Assembly: GCA_022424805.1 (NCBI GenBank)
Contig: JAKMGR010000632.1
Span: 1 to 14,575 of the forward strand
Source of the DNA: Verrucomicrobiales bacterium
Lineage (GTDB): Bacteria; Verrucomicrobiota; Verrucomicrobiia; Verrucomicrobiales; DEV007
Direction: 5' to 3'
Length of the DNA: 14,575 nt
A program made the translations under genes and the position numbers. The notes under the pieces were generated by a model, which saw only the letters and a list, made by a program, of their open reading frames with translations, searched no databases and was not told the origin of the DNA. Within the stretch, counting starts at the first letter, position 1; every line of letters begins with the position of its first letter. Below are positions 1 through 8,775 of this stretch, piece by piece.

Positions 1-3000
1 CACCAGTTCAATCGCCATGAGTGAGTCGAGTCCCAGATTGGTAAGCGGAGTATCCTTGTCGATACGGGTCGCATCAGTTCCAAGAACTGCGCCAACCTGA
101 GCGGCGATAAGGTCTTCGACCATGGGAAGTCGCTTCTCGGGAGAAGCCTCGAGAATACGGGCAGCCATCGAGTCGCCACCTCCACTGCTAGAGCGTGGAA
201 CGACAGGAAGAAACATGTTCGATCCGGAAACAGACGGGCTGAATCGAGCCAGCGCACCCCAATCACAGCGCGCCGCGCCGAGTTGGAAGGCGTCACTCGG
301 AACACCGAGACTAAAGAGATACAGAGTCTCGTCCATAGCGGTCGCACCGAGGCCAACCATTTCGAGATACTGCTGTGTCTTCTCGTTTCGAGCCACGAAA
401 CCGGCTCCCTTAAGCGCACCCCAGTTGAAGGTGAGCGACGGTAGACCAATCGAACGACGGTAGTGAGAAAGCTGATCGAGGAAAACGTTTCCTGCGTTGT
501 AGTTCGACTGCTTCACCGCACCAATGACAGCGGAGAAGGAGGAAAAATTGATGAAGTGCTCAAGCGGGATGTCGAGCGTCGCCTCGTGCAGATTCCAGGC
601 TCCGAGCATTTTCGGAAGAAGGACTCTATCGAAGGTCTCTTGGTCGAGATCGTTGATGAACTCGTCCTGAAGCACCATAGCACCGTGGATCACGCCAATC
701 AGCGGAGCTTCGCTCTTCTGAATATCTGTCACGATCCTGTCTATGTCTTCGCGACTGGTAACGTCGCCGCGGGCATCCATCACCGTGACACCCTGCTCAC
801 GCAGTTTTTCAATTCGCTCGACAGCGTCGTCTTTCGGTCCGGAGCGGCTCATCAAAGCGAAGTGACGGGCGCCATTTTCGACCATCCAATGCGTCAATTC
901 GAGACCGAATCCTCCGGCACCACCAGTGATCAGGTAGGTTCCGTCGGAACGAAAGCGATGACCTTTCTCGGTAGGCTGACCGATCTCGATGTCGGCGACA
1001 TCGAAGTCGAGGACGTTCTTTCCGATGTGCTTTCCAGCCGCCATGTAGCGGAATGCCTCGACCACTTCGGTGATCGGGAACACTTCATTCGGCAGCGGCT
1101 TGTAAATTTCGTCATAGAACATTTTCTCCAGATCGGAGAACATCTCAGCAACATACTCCGGCTTGTCCTGGAGGTGCTGCGCGAGGTCGATCACGAAGAA
1201 GCTGATATTGTTGCGAAGAGGTTCAAGGCCAATCCTCGAATTGCCGTAGACATCGACCTTTCCGATCTCCATGTAGCGACCAAAAGTCTTCAGCACACTG
1301 AAGTTCTTCGGAATGAAATCGCCGGCAAGGGAGTTGAGAACGGCATCGACACCTTCGCCATCGGTGATTCGCATGATCTCATCTGCGAACTTGAGAGTTC
1401 GCGAGTCGAGCACATAGTCGACACCCATATCGCGAAGGAGCTGCCGCTTCTCCGGTGTTCCTGCCGTAGAGAATACGGTAATACCAAGGTGCTGGGCAAT
1501 CTGGATAGCAGCCTGCCCCACCCCACCGGTTCCGGCGTGGATGAGAATGCTCTCGCCTTTCCGCATCCGCGCGAGCTCGTTGATGGCGTAGTGCGTCGTG
1601 AGAAAGACAGTCGGAAGCGTCGCAGCCTCGACGTGGCTCATCGTGTCCGGCTTACGGAAAACCATGTTGCGATGCACCGTAACGTAGCTGCGGAAGCAAT
1701 ATGGTGCCATACCGACAACATTATCGCCCGGCTTCAGGTCCTTCACATTGGAACCAACACTGACGACGGTTCCAGAGAAATCATCACCGAACCATTTCAG
1801 GTCGACAGGATTGCCCGGATATATGCCGAGCGCCTTCATGACGTCACGGAAGTTGATACCGCCGGCTTTGATCTGGATTTCAATCTCGTCAGGATCAGGA
1901 TTGCGGCGCGTCGTCTCGTTCAACGAGAGGTTCGTGAGAATACCTGGCTTGTTGATCTGGAGACGATATGGCAGAACCGTTCCATCTTCCTGGACTGCGT
2001 TCTGAGCGCGTGGTGGCAAGTCCTCCGATTTGATTCGGTGAACTCGACGAACCAGACGGCTGTTTCCGCGGAAAGCGATTTCGTGCTCGTCCTTGGCGAG
2101 TCGTAGCTCTGCGAGAAGGTCTTCCATCTCGAACTCATTTTCGTTCGGATCGAGATCGATCTGTGCCCAGAGATATTCCGGATGCTCATTGTTCGCAACA
2201 CGAAGCAAACCAGTCACGGGAGCAGATGCGAGATGAGGAATCGCCTCACCGCGAATCACGGGCATGGTACCGCGAGTCAGGAAGATAATCTGAGGACGAC
2301 TGATCCACTCGCGATCTGTAATTATCTTGACCAGTTCGTGCGCAAAGCGAACCCCGGTATCTTGCGCTTCGTTGAGCACAACCAGATCGAGATCGCTGCT
2401 TTCCGGGTGATCAAGGGAAAGCGTCTGGATGATTTTCGAAATCGCAGTCTCGGACTCCGCCAGTTCATCGAGCTTGGCAGCAATTTCTTCAACCGTAGTT
2501 CCGACAAGAACCGCTTCGGTTTCGTCGTCTGCAATTTCTGCAGCGAGTTTTTCACCTAAACCAGAAGCATCAGCAGTAATGAGGCAAACCGACTTCGCAA
2601 CTTTCTCTTCTTCAACAGCTGCAGGCTCTGCTCCGTCATCGGCAGCTGGCTCATCATCGGATTCTTCGACGACTTCAACCGGATCAGGAGCTATCCCGAT
2701 GAGGCAGGCCTGCTGGTTTTCCTCCTTCTTCTCCGAACTGATGAAGCTCGTTACTTCGCGGTAACCAAGCTCGCTGAGAAATTCTTCCCATGCTTCGCGA
2801 GAAAGAAGCGCAGACTCTTTTCGAAGGTCGGTATCCGTGAAACGCCACCATCCGGGAAGAAGCCCAAATACGTTATCGAGAGCAGCACGACGCCATGTCA
2901 CCTCGAGGAACATGAGAACGCCATCAGGCGCGAGACAATTTCGCAAGTTGCCAAGCGTCGCGTTCAGATCCTCCGTCGCGTGAATCACGTTCGAAGCGAG

Positions 3001-6000
3001 AACAATGTCGAAGTGATGCAGCTCAAAGCCCTGAGCCTCTGGAGATTTCTCGCAGTCGAACATCTTGTATTCGACAAAGGGAAAATTTTCCGCGAAGCGA
3101 TCTTCCGCAGTCTGAAGGAAAAGCGGACCGTTGTCGGTAAAGACATACTCGGTGCGCTCCGGGTCAAAGAGCGGCAGAATACCACTCGTAAGAGATCCCG
3201 TTCCGGCACCAACCTCGAGAACGCGAAGGACTCGACGCTCGGGCAGTGTTTCGACGACCTTTGCGAGAGCGTCTTTGATCTGCTCGTTGATGACCGGGAA
3301 GTCAGCACCTTCGCGGTAGAAACGCTCCATCATCGTGGAGGAACCACCTGGAAAAAGAACTTCCAACGGATCGGTTTCACCACAGAGAATTCCGCCAAGA
3401 TGTGGACCGGTGGAACGCTGCAACTCCGCCTCCGAAGCGAATTGCGGCATTTCCTCAGCAAGCTTATCGAGGAAGGGAACGGCGTCCTCATACTCGGGCA
3501 CTTCGGAAACCGTCCATTCGTCGTCTCCGGATTTTTTCAGAAAGCCACCTTCGGTCAGGGCCGTGAGCTGTCCGACAACAAGCTTGTGGTGATGATCGGC
3601 AATAGAAAGTTCGGAAGTAAGAGACTCCACCGTCAGGGTGCCACCCATCTTCGGCTCCCAGCCCAACTCGAGGTAGCCATTGATAATGAACTGACGGGAA
3701 ATCTCGTCGAGCGCCGGGAGAAAGGCTCCGTAGTGATCAGCGAGTCCGCGTTTCTCATACAGCGCGGGGAGATTCGTATTAGCCGCAGCAACCAACTCCT
3801 TCGGCGAAGGCAGGTTTGCGCTTCCTTCCTGGCGGGTGCCCTTGAGACGGACTGGCTCCCACAGAGCCTGATAAAGACATTTCTCCACCTCATCACGATT
3901 GCTCTGCTCGACTCGGTCCGCGCGGAACCCGTAGATCTCGGCGACAAGGTTACCAGCGTCATCATAGACATCGATGTCGGCGATGATATACTCGCGATCG
4001 TTATCCGAGTTCACCTTGGCGTGCCCCCATAGACGGAGCGGCGGGCGCTCAACGTGGAGTCGAATACTGCGAATTGCAGCAGGGAGATAGAAGTAGTCCG
4101 TGCCTTTGGCACCTTCGGGAATCACCTGTCCACCTTTCACCGTGTGGAAACACGCATCTAGAACAGCTGGGTGAAAATGGTGATCTGGAATCGTGTCGTA
4201 GAGACCTTCTGGAGTGACAATCTCAGCGAGTGATTCGCCATCGGTACGCCAGACATTCCGAAGGTGCTTGAAGAGTGGGCGGAACTGGTAGCCGGCGTCC
4301 TCATAGTCCTCGTAGTATTCCTCGTGATCGAAATGACGTGGAAGCCCCTTTTTGATAGCTTCGAAATCAACTGGGTCGCGAGCTGGCTCAGGCTGTTTGC
4401 GCAATACTCCCTGGGAGTTCAAATCCCATTCGCCCTTTTCGCTGGTCGAGGAAAAGATCTGAAAGACGCGAGTCTCCGGATCGATTACCACCTCAACCGT
4501 AGGTACTTTTTCCTCGGAAACGAAGAGCGCTTTCTTCATTTCCAGATCCTCGACGACGTAGTGCTCGTCAGGGAAAAGCTTGCGGGCAATCGCGATACCG
4601 ATCTCGCCGTATCCGGCCGCCGGGAAAATCACGCTGTCCCAGAAGCGGTGATCATCGAGCCAGGTAAAGTAACGAGGATCGAGTTCGAAGCGCCAGGTCG
4701 GCATTGGTGCGACCTGCTCGAGACCGAGAAGCGGATGCTCCAGCGGTGCACAGCGGAGGTATTCGCCCTCTTTCGATTCCAACCAGAATTTCTCACGCTG
4801 CCATGCGTAGGTCGGCAGGCGGACATCTTTGGCGCTAGCCTGATTCACCGACTCCCAATCGACTTCGTAACCGTGGTGATGAAGCTTCGCAAGATTCGTC
4901 AACATCTGAACTGACTCGTCAGTTTTGCGAGTAAGACTGGAGAAATAGAATCCTTTGCGATTTGCATCGGAAAGACATTCCAGAATCGGATTCTGCAACG
5001 CAGGGTGCGGGCCAAGCTCGAGGAAGGAATCCTCGCCTGCACGAATCAGGTTGGAAATCGCCGGTGCGAAAAGAACTGCCTCGCGAACATTATTCCACCA
5101 GTATTCACCGTCGAGCTTCTCACCATCGCAAACTCCACCGGTGACGGTGGAAATGTAAGGGATCTTAGTCGCCATCGGTTTGACGTCAGCAAGCGTTTCA
5201 AGGAGTTCATCCTTGATAGGCTCCATCTGGTGCGTGTGAAACGCGTAGTCGATACGCAGCCAGCGAACGAATTTGCCATCTTCTTCGAGTTCACCAACAA
5301 TCTCTTCGAGAGGCTTCGTATCACCTGCCAGCGTAAGCAATCCTGGACTGTTCACCACAGCGACCTGCACTTGATCCACCTTATCGCCGATCGCCTTTTT
5401 CGCTTCGGCTTGAGAAATACCGACCGCTACCATGCGGCCTTTCCCGCCGGTCGTGTCCTGGAGACGCGAACGGTGATAAATGATCTTCACCGCGTCCTCC
5501 ATCGTGTAGGCACCGGCAACATAGGCTGCGGCGACCTCACCAACGGAGTGGCCGACTACTTTCGAAGGCTCGATGCCCCAGGATTTCCAAAGCGCGGCAA
5601 GCGCAATCTGGAGGCCGAAGATCGCGGGTTGGGCGATGTTCGTGCGATTGATTTGTGAGTTCTCCTCATTCCGCTGCATCTCTTCGATGAGCGACCACCC
5701 CGCGAGCGGTTTGAGATGTTCATCAATCTCTTCCAGAACACCACGAAAGACAGGCTCCCTGTCGATGAGTTCCTGTCCCATCTTCCACCACTGTGCGCCT
5801 TGTCCCGTGAATACGAAAACAAGTGGGTGCGTCTCAGCTACTTGCTTTCCAGAAATGGCGGTATCACTGCCACCGGTCGCGAGCCATTCCGTCATTTCAT
5901 GAATGACTTCGCCGCGATCGTTGCCAATGAAGGAAAGTCGATTGTCGTGATGCTCACGCTTCTCCCCTGCCGCAGCAGCGATGGAGTGAATGTCGACATC

Positions 6001-7458
6001 AGACGCTTTGAGAAAGCGACGCCAGCGCGTCACCGTATCGCGAACGGCATCGTCGGTTCGGCCGGAAAGCGGAAGCAGGACAGGGCGTTCAGCCTTTTCT
6101 TTTCCTCCAATCGAAAGCGGCAGACTTTCCTTTTCTTTCTCAGGCATCGGAGGCGCGGCCTCGAGAACGATGTGAGAGTTGGTTCCACCAAAACCGAAAC
6201 TGTTCACCCCAACGACTGGAAGATGATCACCGAGATGCGGAAGCGGCTGAAGCTCTGTCGCTACCTTGAACTTGAACTCGTCGAATGGGATATTCGGATT
6301 CGGGTTCTTGAAATTGAGGTTTGCCGGCACCTGATCGTGATGAAGAACCAGCGCAGCCTTGGCGACACCGGCAACACCGGAACCTGACTCGAGGTGTCCT
6401 ACGTTGGTCTTCACAGATCCGATAAGGCAAGTATCACCTTCATCACGCCCGTCTGCGAGCACCAGGCCAAGCGCACGGGTTTCGATCGGGTCACCGACCG
6501 GGGTTCCTGTTCCGTGCGCTTCCATGTAGCGAACGCGCTTAGGCTCGAGCCCTGCTTGATCATACGCAACACGAAGCATTTCCGCCTGCGTTTCAACGCC
6601 CGGCACAGTCATCGAGGAAGTATTTCCATCCTGATTAATCACGGCAGCGCGGATCGTGCAATAAATACGGTCGCCATCTTCCTGCGCCTTCGAAAGCGGC
6701 TTGATGACAAACATTCCAGCACCCTCACCACGAACATATCCGTTGGCACGGTCATCAAAGGCAAAGCACTGGCCAGTTGGGGAAAGCATCGTCGCTTTCG
6801 AGAAACCAATCGATGCATCAGGCGTCAGAAGTGCATTCACACCTCCGGCCAGAGCCATCGTAGACTGTCCGGACCACACGCTCTCACACGCGAGGTTGAT
6901 CGCGACAAGCGCCGACGAACAGGCCGTATCGACAGAGACAGCAGGCCCCTTCAGATCAAACAGATAGGCGATACGGTTCGAGGCAATTGAAAGCGTACTT
7001 CCCGAGTTGGTATGAACGTCAACATTACGAGGATCGCTCTGGGCTACGTTTGCGTAGTCATTAGATGCGATTCCCACGTAAACCGCCGTCTCTGTTCCAC
7101 GAAGTGAAATCGGCGGGATACCCGCATCCTCCAGAGATTCCCATGCCGTCTCGAGCAACCAACGCTGCTGAGGGTCCATCCGCAGAGCCTCCCGGGGTGA
7201 GATTCCGAAAAACTGAGCGTCGAATTTGTCGAACTCATCGATGAATCCACCCCACTTGGTGATCATCTTGCCGGGAATCTCTACATTCTCGTGATACCAT
7301 CGTTCCCGATTCCAGCGGTTAGGTGGCACTGGGACAATACCGGAGCGCTCCTCAACCATCATTTGCCAGAAAGACTCTGGCCCATGAACGGCGCCGGGGA
7401 GACGACATCCTATCCCCACGATGGCCAATGGCTCGCGCTTTGATGATTGAGCAGACAT
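1..7458 (-). CDS. Type I polyketide synthase, fully reducing with C-methyltransferase (KS-AT-DH-cMT-psiKR-ER-KR-ACP), 3' end beyond window
   Basis: Builds a polyketide or branched fatty-acyl chain on its own carrier domain in the cytoplasm. The frame from ATG 7458 stays open for 2486 codons to base 1. Visible domains: ketosynthase about 10-435 (DTACSSAL with C180, HGTGTPVGDP with H315, KTNVGH with H355); acyltransferase about 520-850 (GHSVGE, S638; specificity motif YAFH); dehydratase from about 908 (H937 in HRFWDSVIFP, D1101 in LDACFH); C-methyltransferase about 1330-1580 (LEVGAGTG, 1414-1421); acidic linker about 1587-1622, then a structural pseudo-KR; enoylreductase about 1840-2150 (HAGTGGVGQAA from 1974); ketoreductase about 2170-2360 (TGGAGGFG 2178-2185, S2307, Y2320, N2324); carrier domain with GLDSL, S2479, cut off just after it. 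All catalytic residues are present, so full reduction plus alpha-methylation is expected. The ATG lies directly before the KS (SKREPLAIVGIGCRLPG) but lacks a clear Shine-Dalgarno. The product, and any release domain, are unknown. Confidence 0.96.
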   Translation of the reverse strand, partial: MSAQSSKREPLAIVGIGCRLPGAVHGPESFWQMMVEERSGIVPVPPNRWNRERWYHENVEIPGKMITKWGGFIDEFDKFDAQFFGISPREALRMDPQQRWLLETAWESLEDAGIPPISLRGTETAVYVGIASNDYANVAQSDPRNVDVHTNSGSTLSIASNRIAYLFDLKGPAVSVDTACSSALVAINLACESVWSGQSTMALAGGVNALLTPDASIGFSKATMLSPTGQCFAFDDRANGYVRGEGAGMFVIKPLSKAQEDGDRIYCTIRAAVINQDGNTSSMTVPGVETQAEMLRVAYDQAGLEPKRVRYMEAHGTGTPVGDPIETRALGLVLADGRDEGDTCLIGSVKTNVGHLESGSGVAGVAKAALVLHHDQVPANLNFKNPNPNIPFDEFKFKVATELQPLPHLGDHLPVVGVNSFGFGGTNSHIVLEAAPPMPEKEKESLPLSIGGKEKAERPVLLPLSGRTDDAVRDTVTRWRRFLKASDVDIHSIAAAAGEKREHHDNRLSFIGNDRGEVIHEMTEWLATGGSDTAISGKQVAETHPLVFVFTGQGAQWWKMGQELIDREPVFRGVLEEIDEHLKPLAGWSLIEEMQRNEENSQINRTNIAQPAIFGLQIALAALWKSWGIEPSKVVGHSVGEVAAAYVAGAYTMEDAVKIIYHRSRLQDTTGGKGRMVAVGISQAEAKKAIGDKVDQVQVAVVNSPGLLTLAGDTKPLEEIVGELEEDGKFVRWLRIDYAFHTHQMEPIKDELLETLADVKPMATKIPYISTVTGGVCDGEKLDGEYWWNNVREAVLFAPAISNLIRAGEDSFLELGPHPALQNPILECLSDANRKGFYFSSLTRKTDESVQMLTNLAKLHHHGYEVDWESVNQASAKDVRLPTYAWQREKFWLESKEGEYLRCAPLEHPLLGLEQVAPMPTWRFELDPRYFTWLDDHRFWDSVIFPAAGYGEIGIAIARKLFPDEHYVVEDLEMKKALFVSEEKVPTVEVVIDPETRVFQIFSSTSEKGEWDLNSQGVLRKQPEPARDPVDFEAIKKGLPRHFDHEEYYEDYEDAGYQFRPLFKHLRNVWRTDGESLAEIVTPEGLYDTIPDHHFHPAVLDACFHTVKGGQVIPEGAKGTDYFYLPAAIRSIRLHVERPPLRLWGHAKVNSDNDREYIIADIDVYDDAGNLVAEIYGFRADRVEQSNRDEVEKCLYQALWEPVRLKGTRQEGSANLPSPKELVAAANTNLPALYEKRGLADHYGAFLPALDEISRQFIINGYLELGWEPKMGGTLTVESLTSELSIADHHHKLVVGQLTALTEGGFLKKSGDDEWTVSEVPEYEDAVPFLDKLAEEMPQFASEAELQRSTGPHLGGILCGETDPLEVLFPGGSSTMMERFYREGADFPVINEQIKDALAKVVETLPERRVLRVLEVGAGTGSLTSGILPLFDPERTEYVFTDNGPLFLQTAEDRFAENFPFVEYKMFDCEKSPEAQGFELHHFDIVLASNVIHATEDLNATLGNLRNCLAPDGVLMFLEVTWRRAALDNVFGLLPGWWRFTDTDLRKESALLSREAWEEFLSELGYREVTSFISSEKKEENQQACLIGIAPDPVEVVEESDDEPAADDGAEPAAVEEEKVAKSVCLITADASGLGEKLAAEIADDETEAVLVGTTVEEIAAKLDELAESETAISKIIQTLSLDHPESSDLDLVVLNEAQDTGVRFAHELVKIITDREWISRPQIIFLTRGTMPVIRGEAIPHLASAPVTGLLRVANNEHPEYLWAQIDLDPNENEFEMEDLLAELRLAKDEHEIAFRGNSRLVRRVHRIKSEDLPPRAQNAVQEDGTVLPYRLQINKPGILTNLSLNETTRRNPDPDEIEIQIKAGGINFRDVMKALGIYPGNPVDLKWFGDDFSGTVVSVGSNVKDLKPGDNVVGMAPYCFRSYVTVHRNMVFRKPDTMSHVEAATLPTVFLTTHYAINELARMRKGESILIHAGTGGVGQAAIQIAQHLGITVFSTAGTPEKRQLLRDMGVDYVLDSRTLKFADEIMRITDGEGVDAVLNSLAGDFIPKNFSVLKTFGRYMEIGKVDVYGNSRIGLEPLRNNISFFVIDLAQHLQDKPEYVAEMFSDLEKMFYDEIYKPLPNEVFPITEVVEAFRYMAAGKHIGKNVLDFDVADIEIGQPTEKGHRFRSDGTYLITGGAGGFGLELTHWMVENGARHFALMSRSGPKDDAVERIEKLREQGVTVMDARGDVTSREDIDRIVTDIQKSEAPLIGVIHGAMVLQDEFINDLDQETFDRVLLPKMLGAWNLHEATLDIPLEHFINFSSFSAVIGAVKQSNYNAGNVFLDQLSHYRRSIGLPSLTFNWGALKGAGFVARNEKTQQYLEMVGLGATAMDETLYLFSLGVPSDAFQLGAARCDWGALARFSPSVSGSNMFLPVVPRSSSGGGDSMAARILEASPEKRLPMVEDLIAAQVGAVLGTDATRIDKDTPLTNLGLDSLMAIELV

Positions 7459-7537
7459 AAATTCGGAATGTTAAAAAAGAGACGACAATGCGGAAGAACT
7501 CGAAAGTCCTCCGCAACTTGTCACGAAATCAGGAAGA

Positions 7538-7567
7538 ATGATGTGATTCGAATCAGTTTGATGTCAA
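7538..7567 (-). promoter_or_regulatory. Candidate sigma70-type promoter of the PKS gene
   Basis: Read on the minus strand, TTGACA (7567-7562, a perfect -35 match) is followed after 18 bases by CATCAT (7543-7538, four of six matches to TATAAT). The site lies about 80 bases upstream of the PKS start codon in the 279-base gap after mdh. Seen directly: the boxes and spacing. Inferred: promoter activity. The -10 box is weak, so activator dependence or another sigma factor is possible. Confidence 0.4.
7544..7555. promoter_or_regulatory. Perfect 12-bp palindrome in the PKS promoter spacer, candidate operator
   Basis: TGATTCGAATCA is a perfect 12-bp inverted repeat. It occupies the part of the predicted spacer next to the -10 box, where a bound dimeric repressor would block RNA polymerase. 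The symmetry is directly visible; protein binding is inference and no regulator gene lies in this window. Confidence 0.35.
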
Positions 7568-7607
7568 AAATTTTCACGTCGAACTGCCCTCCCCCGGGAC
7601 GCTGATT

Positions 7608-7628
7608 TAACGCCTAATCTGGACGTTA
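7608..7628. repeat. Inverted repeat / hairpin between mdh and the PKS gene
   Basis: TAACGCC, a six-base loop (TAATCT), then GG, a one-base bulge (A) and CGTTA, giving a seven-pair stem. It lies about 110 bases past the mdh stop and about 40 bases upstream of the PKS -35 box. No T-run follows on the minus strand, so it is not a classical intrinsic terminator; it could be an mRNA 3' stem or a regulator site. Confidence 0.3.
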
Positions 7629-7737
7629 GTCAACATGGTATAGTGGGAGACCGAGGAGGGCTAGGTGTCAGGTTCAGTATGGTTAAATTACCACGATTTT
7701 TTGAAAATTTTGGTATTTTGCCTTGAAATGGGGTTAT

Positions 7738-8721
7738 TCACGGCAGCAAATCACAAACCGCTTCGCGTTCCTCGCGCAATTCCTCGACCGATGCGTCGAT
7801 CTTGCCGCGGCTGAAATTATCAATGGGGACGCTCTGAACGATTTCCCAGTTCTCTCCGTCGGTTCGGATTGGAAAAGAAGAAATCAGCCCCTCATCCACG
7901 CCATATGACCCGTCAGAACAGACGCAAACACTGTTGTAGTCCCCTTCTTGTGTCGGACTGGTCAGCCCACTCACAGTGTCCACAATCGCATTGGCCGCAC
8001 TCGCAGCGGAAGAGAGCCCTCTCGCCTCGATGATCGCGGCACCGCGCTTTTGCACGGTCGAAATGAATTCGCCCTGGAGCCAGGACTCATCGCCAATGAT
8101 TTCAGCGGCGGCTTTGCCCCCAATTTGAGCATTCGTGTAATCAGGATACTGCGTCGCCGAGTGATTGCCCCAGATCGTCATGTTGCTGACTTCGCTGGAG
8201 TGAACGCCCGCCTTTTGTGCCAACTGAGACTTGGCGCGATTCTCATCAAGACGAGTCATCGCAAACCAACGGTCGTTCGGAACGTCTGCCCCTGCATTCA
8301 TCGCGATCAGGCAATTCGTGTTGCAGGGATTCCCGACAACCAGAGTGCGCACGTCCGAAGCGGCATTTCCAGCAATCGCTTTCCCCTGCCCGGTGAAGAT
8401 TTTTCCGTTAATACCGAGAAGATCACCTCGCTCCATGCCTGCTTTACGTGGAACACTCCCCACGAGAAGAGCCCAGTTTACATCGGTAAACCCATCGTCA
8501 AGATCGCAAGTCGGCCGAATGTCTTCGAGGAGAGGGAACGCACAATCGTCGAGTTCCATCACCACTCCATCGAGGGCTTTCATCGCTGGCTCGATCTCAA
8601 TGAGATTCAAAGCTACTTTTTGATCTGGTCCGAACATGGCGCCACTGGCGATGCGGAATAGGAGAGAATAACCGATCTGACCGGCGGCACCGGTAACTGC
8701 AACTCGAATGGGTTTGCTCAT
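7738..8721 (-). CDS. mdh: Malate dehydrogenase (NAD-dependent, cytosolic-type MDH family)
   Basis: Interconverts malate and oxaloacetate with NAD(H) in the TCA cycle. It is 327 residues, the normal length for the family. The N-terminal Rossmann motif GAAGQIG is at 11-17, followed by the signature [13 protein letters not shown] (53-65) typical of the cytosolic-type clade. Substrate-loop arginines are in PRKAGMER (R92, R98), NPCNTN is at 131-136, R157 and D159 are in TRLDENR, and the catalytic histidine is H187 in [12 protein letters not shown]. An acidic residue (E42) at the end of the second beta strand fits NAD rather than NADP. ATG 8721 sits just before the first beta strand; no Shine-Dalgarno is obvious. 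It lies 54 bases after malQ on the same strand and is probably co-transcribed with it. The PKS gene follows after 279 bases with its own candidate promoter. Confidence 0.96.
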   Translation of the reverse strand: MSKPIRVAVTGAAGQIGYSLLFRIASGAMFGPDQKVALNLIEIEPAMKALDGVVMELDDCAFPLLEDIRPTCDLDDGFTDVNWALLVGSVPRKAGMERGDLLGINGKIFTGQGKAIAGNAASDVRTLVVGNPCNTNCLIAMNAGADVPNDRWFAMTRLDENRAKSQLAQKAGVHSSEVSNMTIWGNHSATQYPDYTNAQIGGKAAAEIIGDESWLQGEFISTVQKRGAAIIEARGLSSAASAANAIVDTVSGLTSPTQEGDYNSVCVCSDGSYGVDEGLISSFPIRTDGENWEIVQSVPIDNFSRGKIDASVEELREEREAVCDLLP

Positions 8722-8775
8722 AGTATTTTGTGTGGAGGGTGAAAAAGTGTTGAGAAAAGGGGTGCCCGAGAGGGA

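Noticed and set aside
463..2106. 547-codon open frame on the plus strand
   Set aside because: Antisense to the PKS ER and KR domains, whose motifs are clear on the minus strand. Its translation has no recognisable domain, and long antisense frames are common opposite GC-biased codons.
2980..4032. 350-codon plus-strand open frame, and similar ones at 4264-4914, 5005-5658, 5716-6387 and 6394-6990
   Set aside because: All are opposite the continuous PKS frame in the same relative phases and show no motif.
7681..7725. AT-rich TACCA/TGGTA pairing just downstream of mdh as a terminator
   Set aside because: Only five pairs around a loop of more than 15 bases, and no T-run after it.
7948..8661. 237-codon plus-strand frame opposite mdh
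   Set aside because: Shadow of mdh, whose full set of catalytic motifs is on the minus strand.
7459..8721. PKS and mdh as one operon
   Set aside because: The 279-base gap holds a candidate promoter and palindrome, and the functions are unrelated. Read-through cannot be excluded without transcript data.
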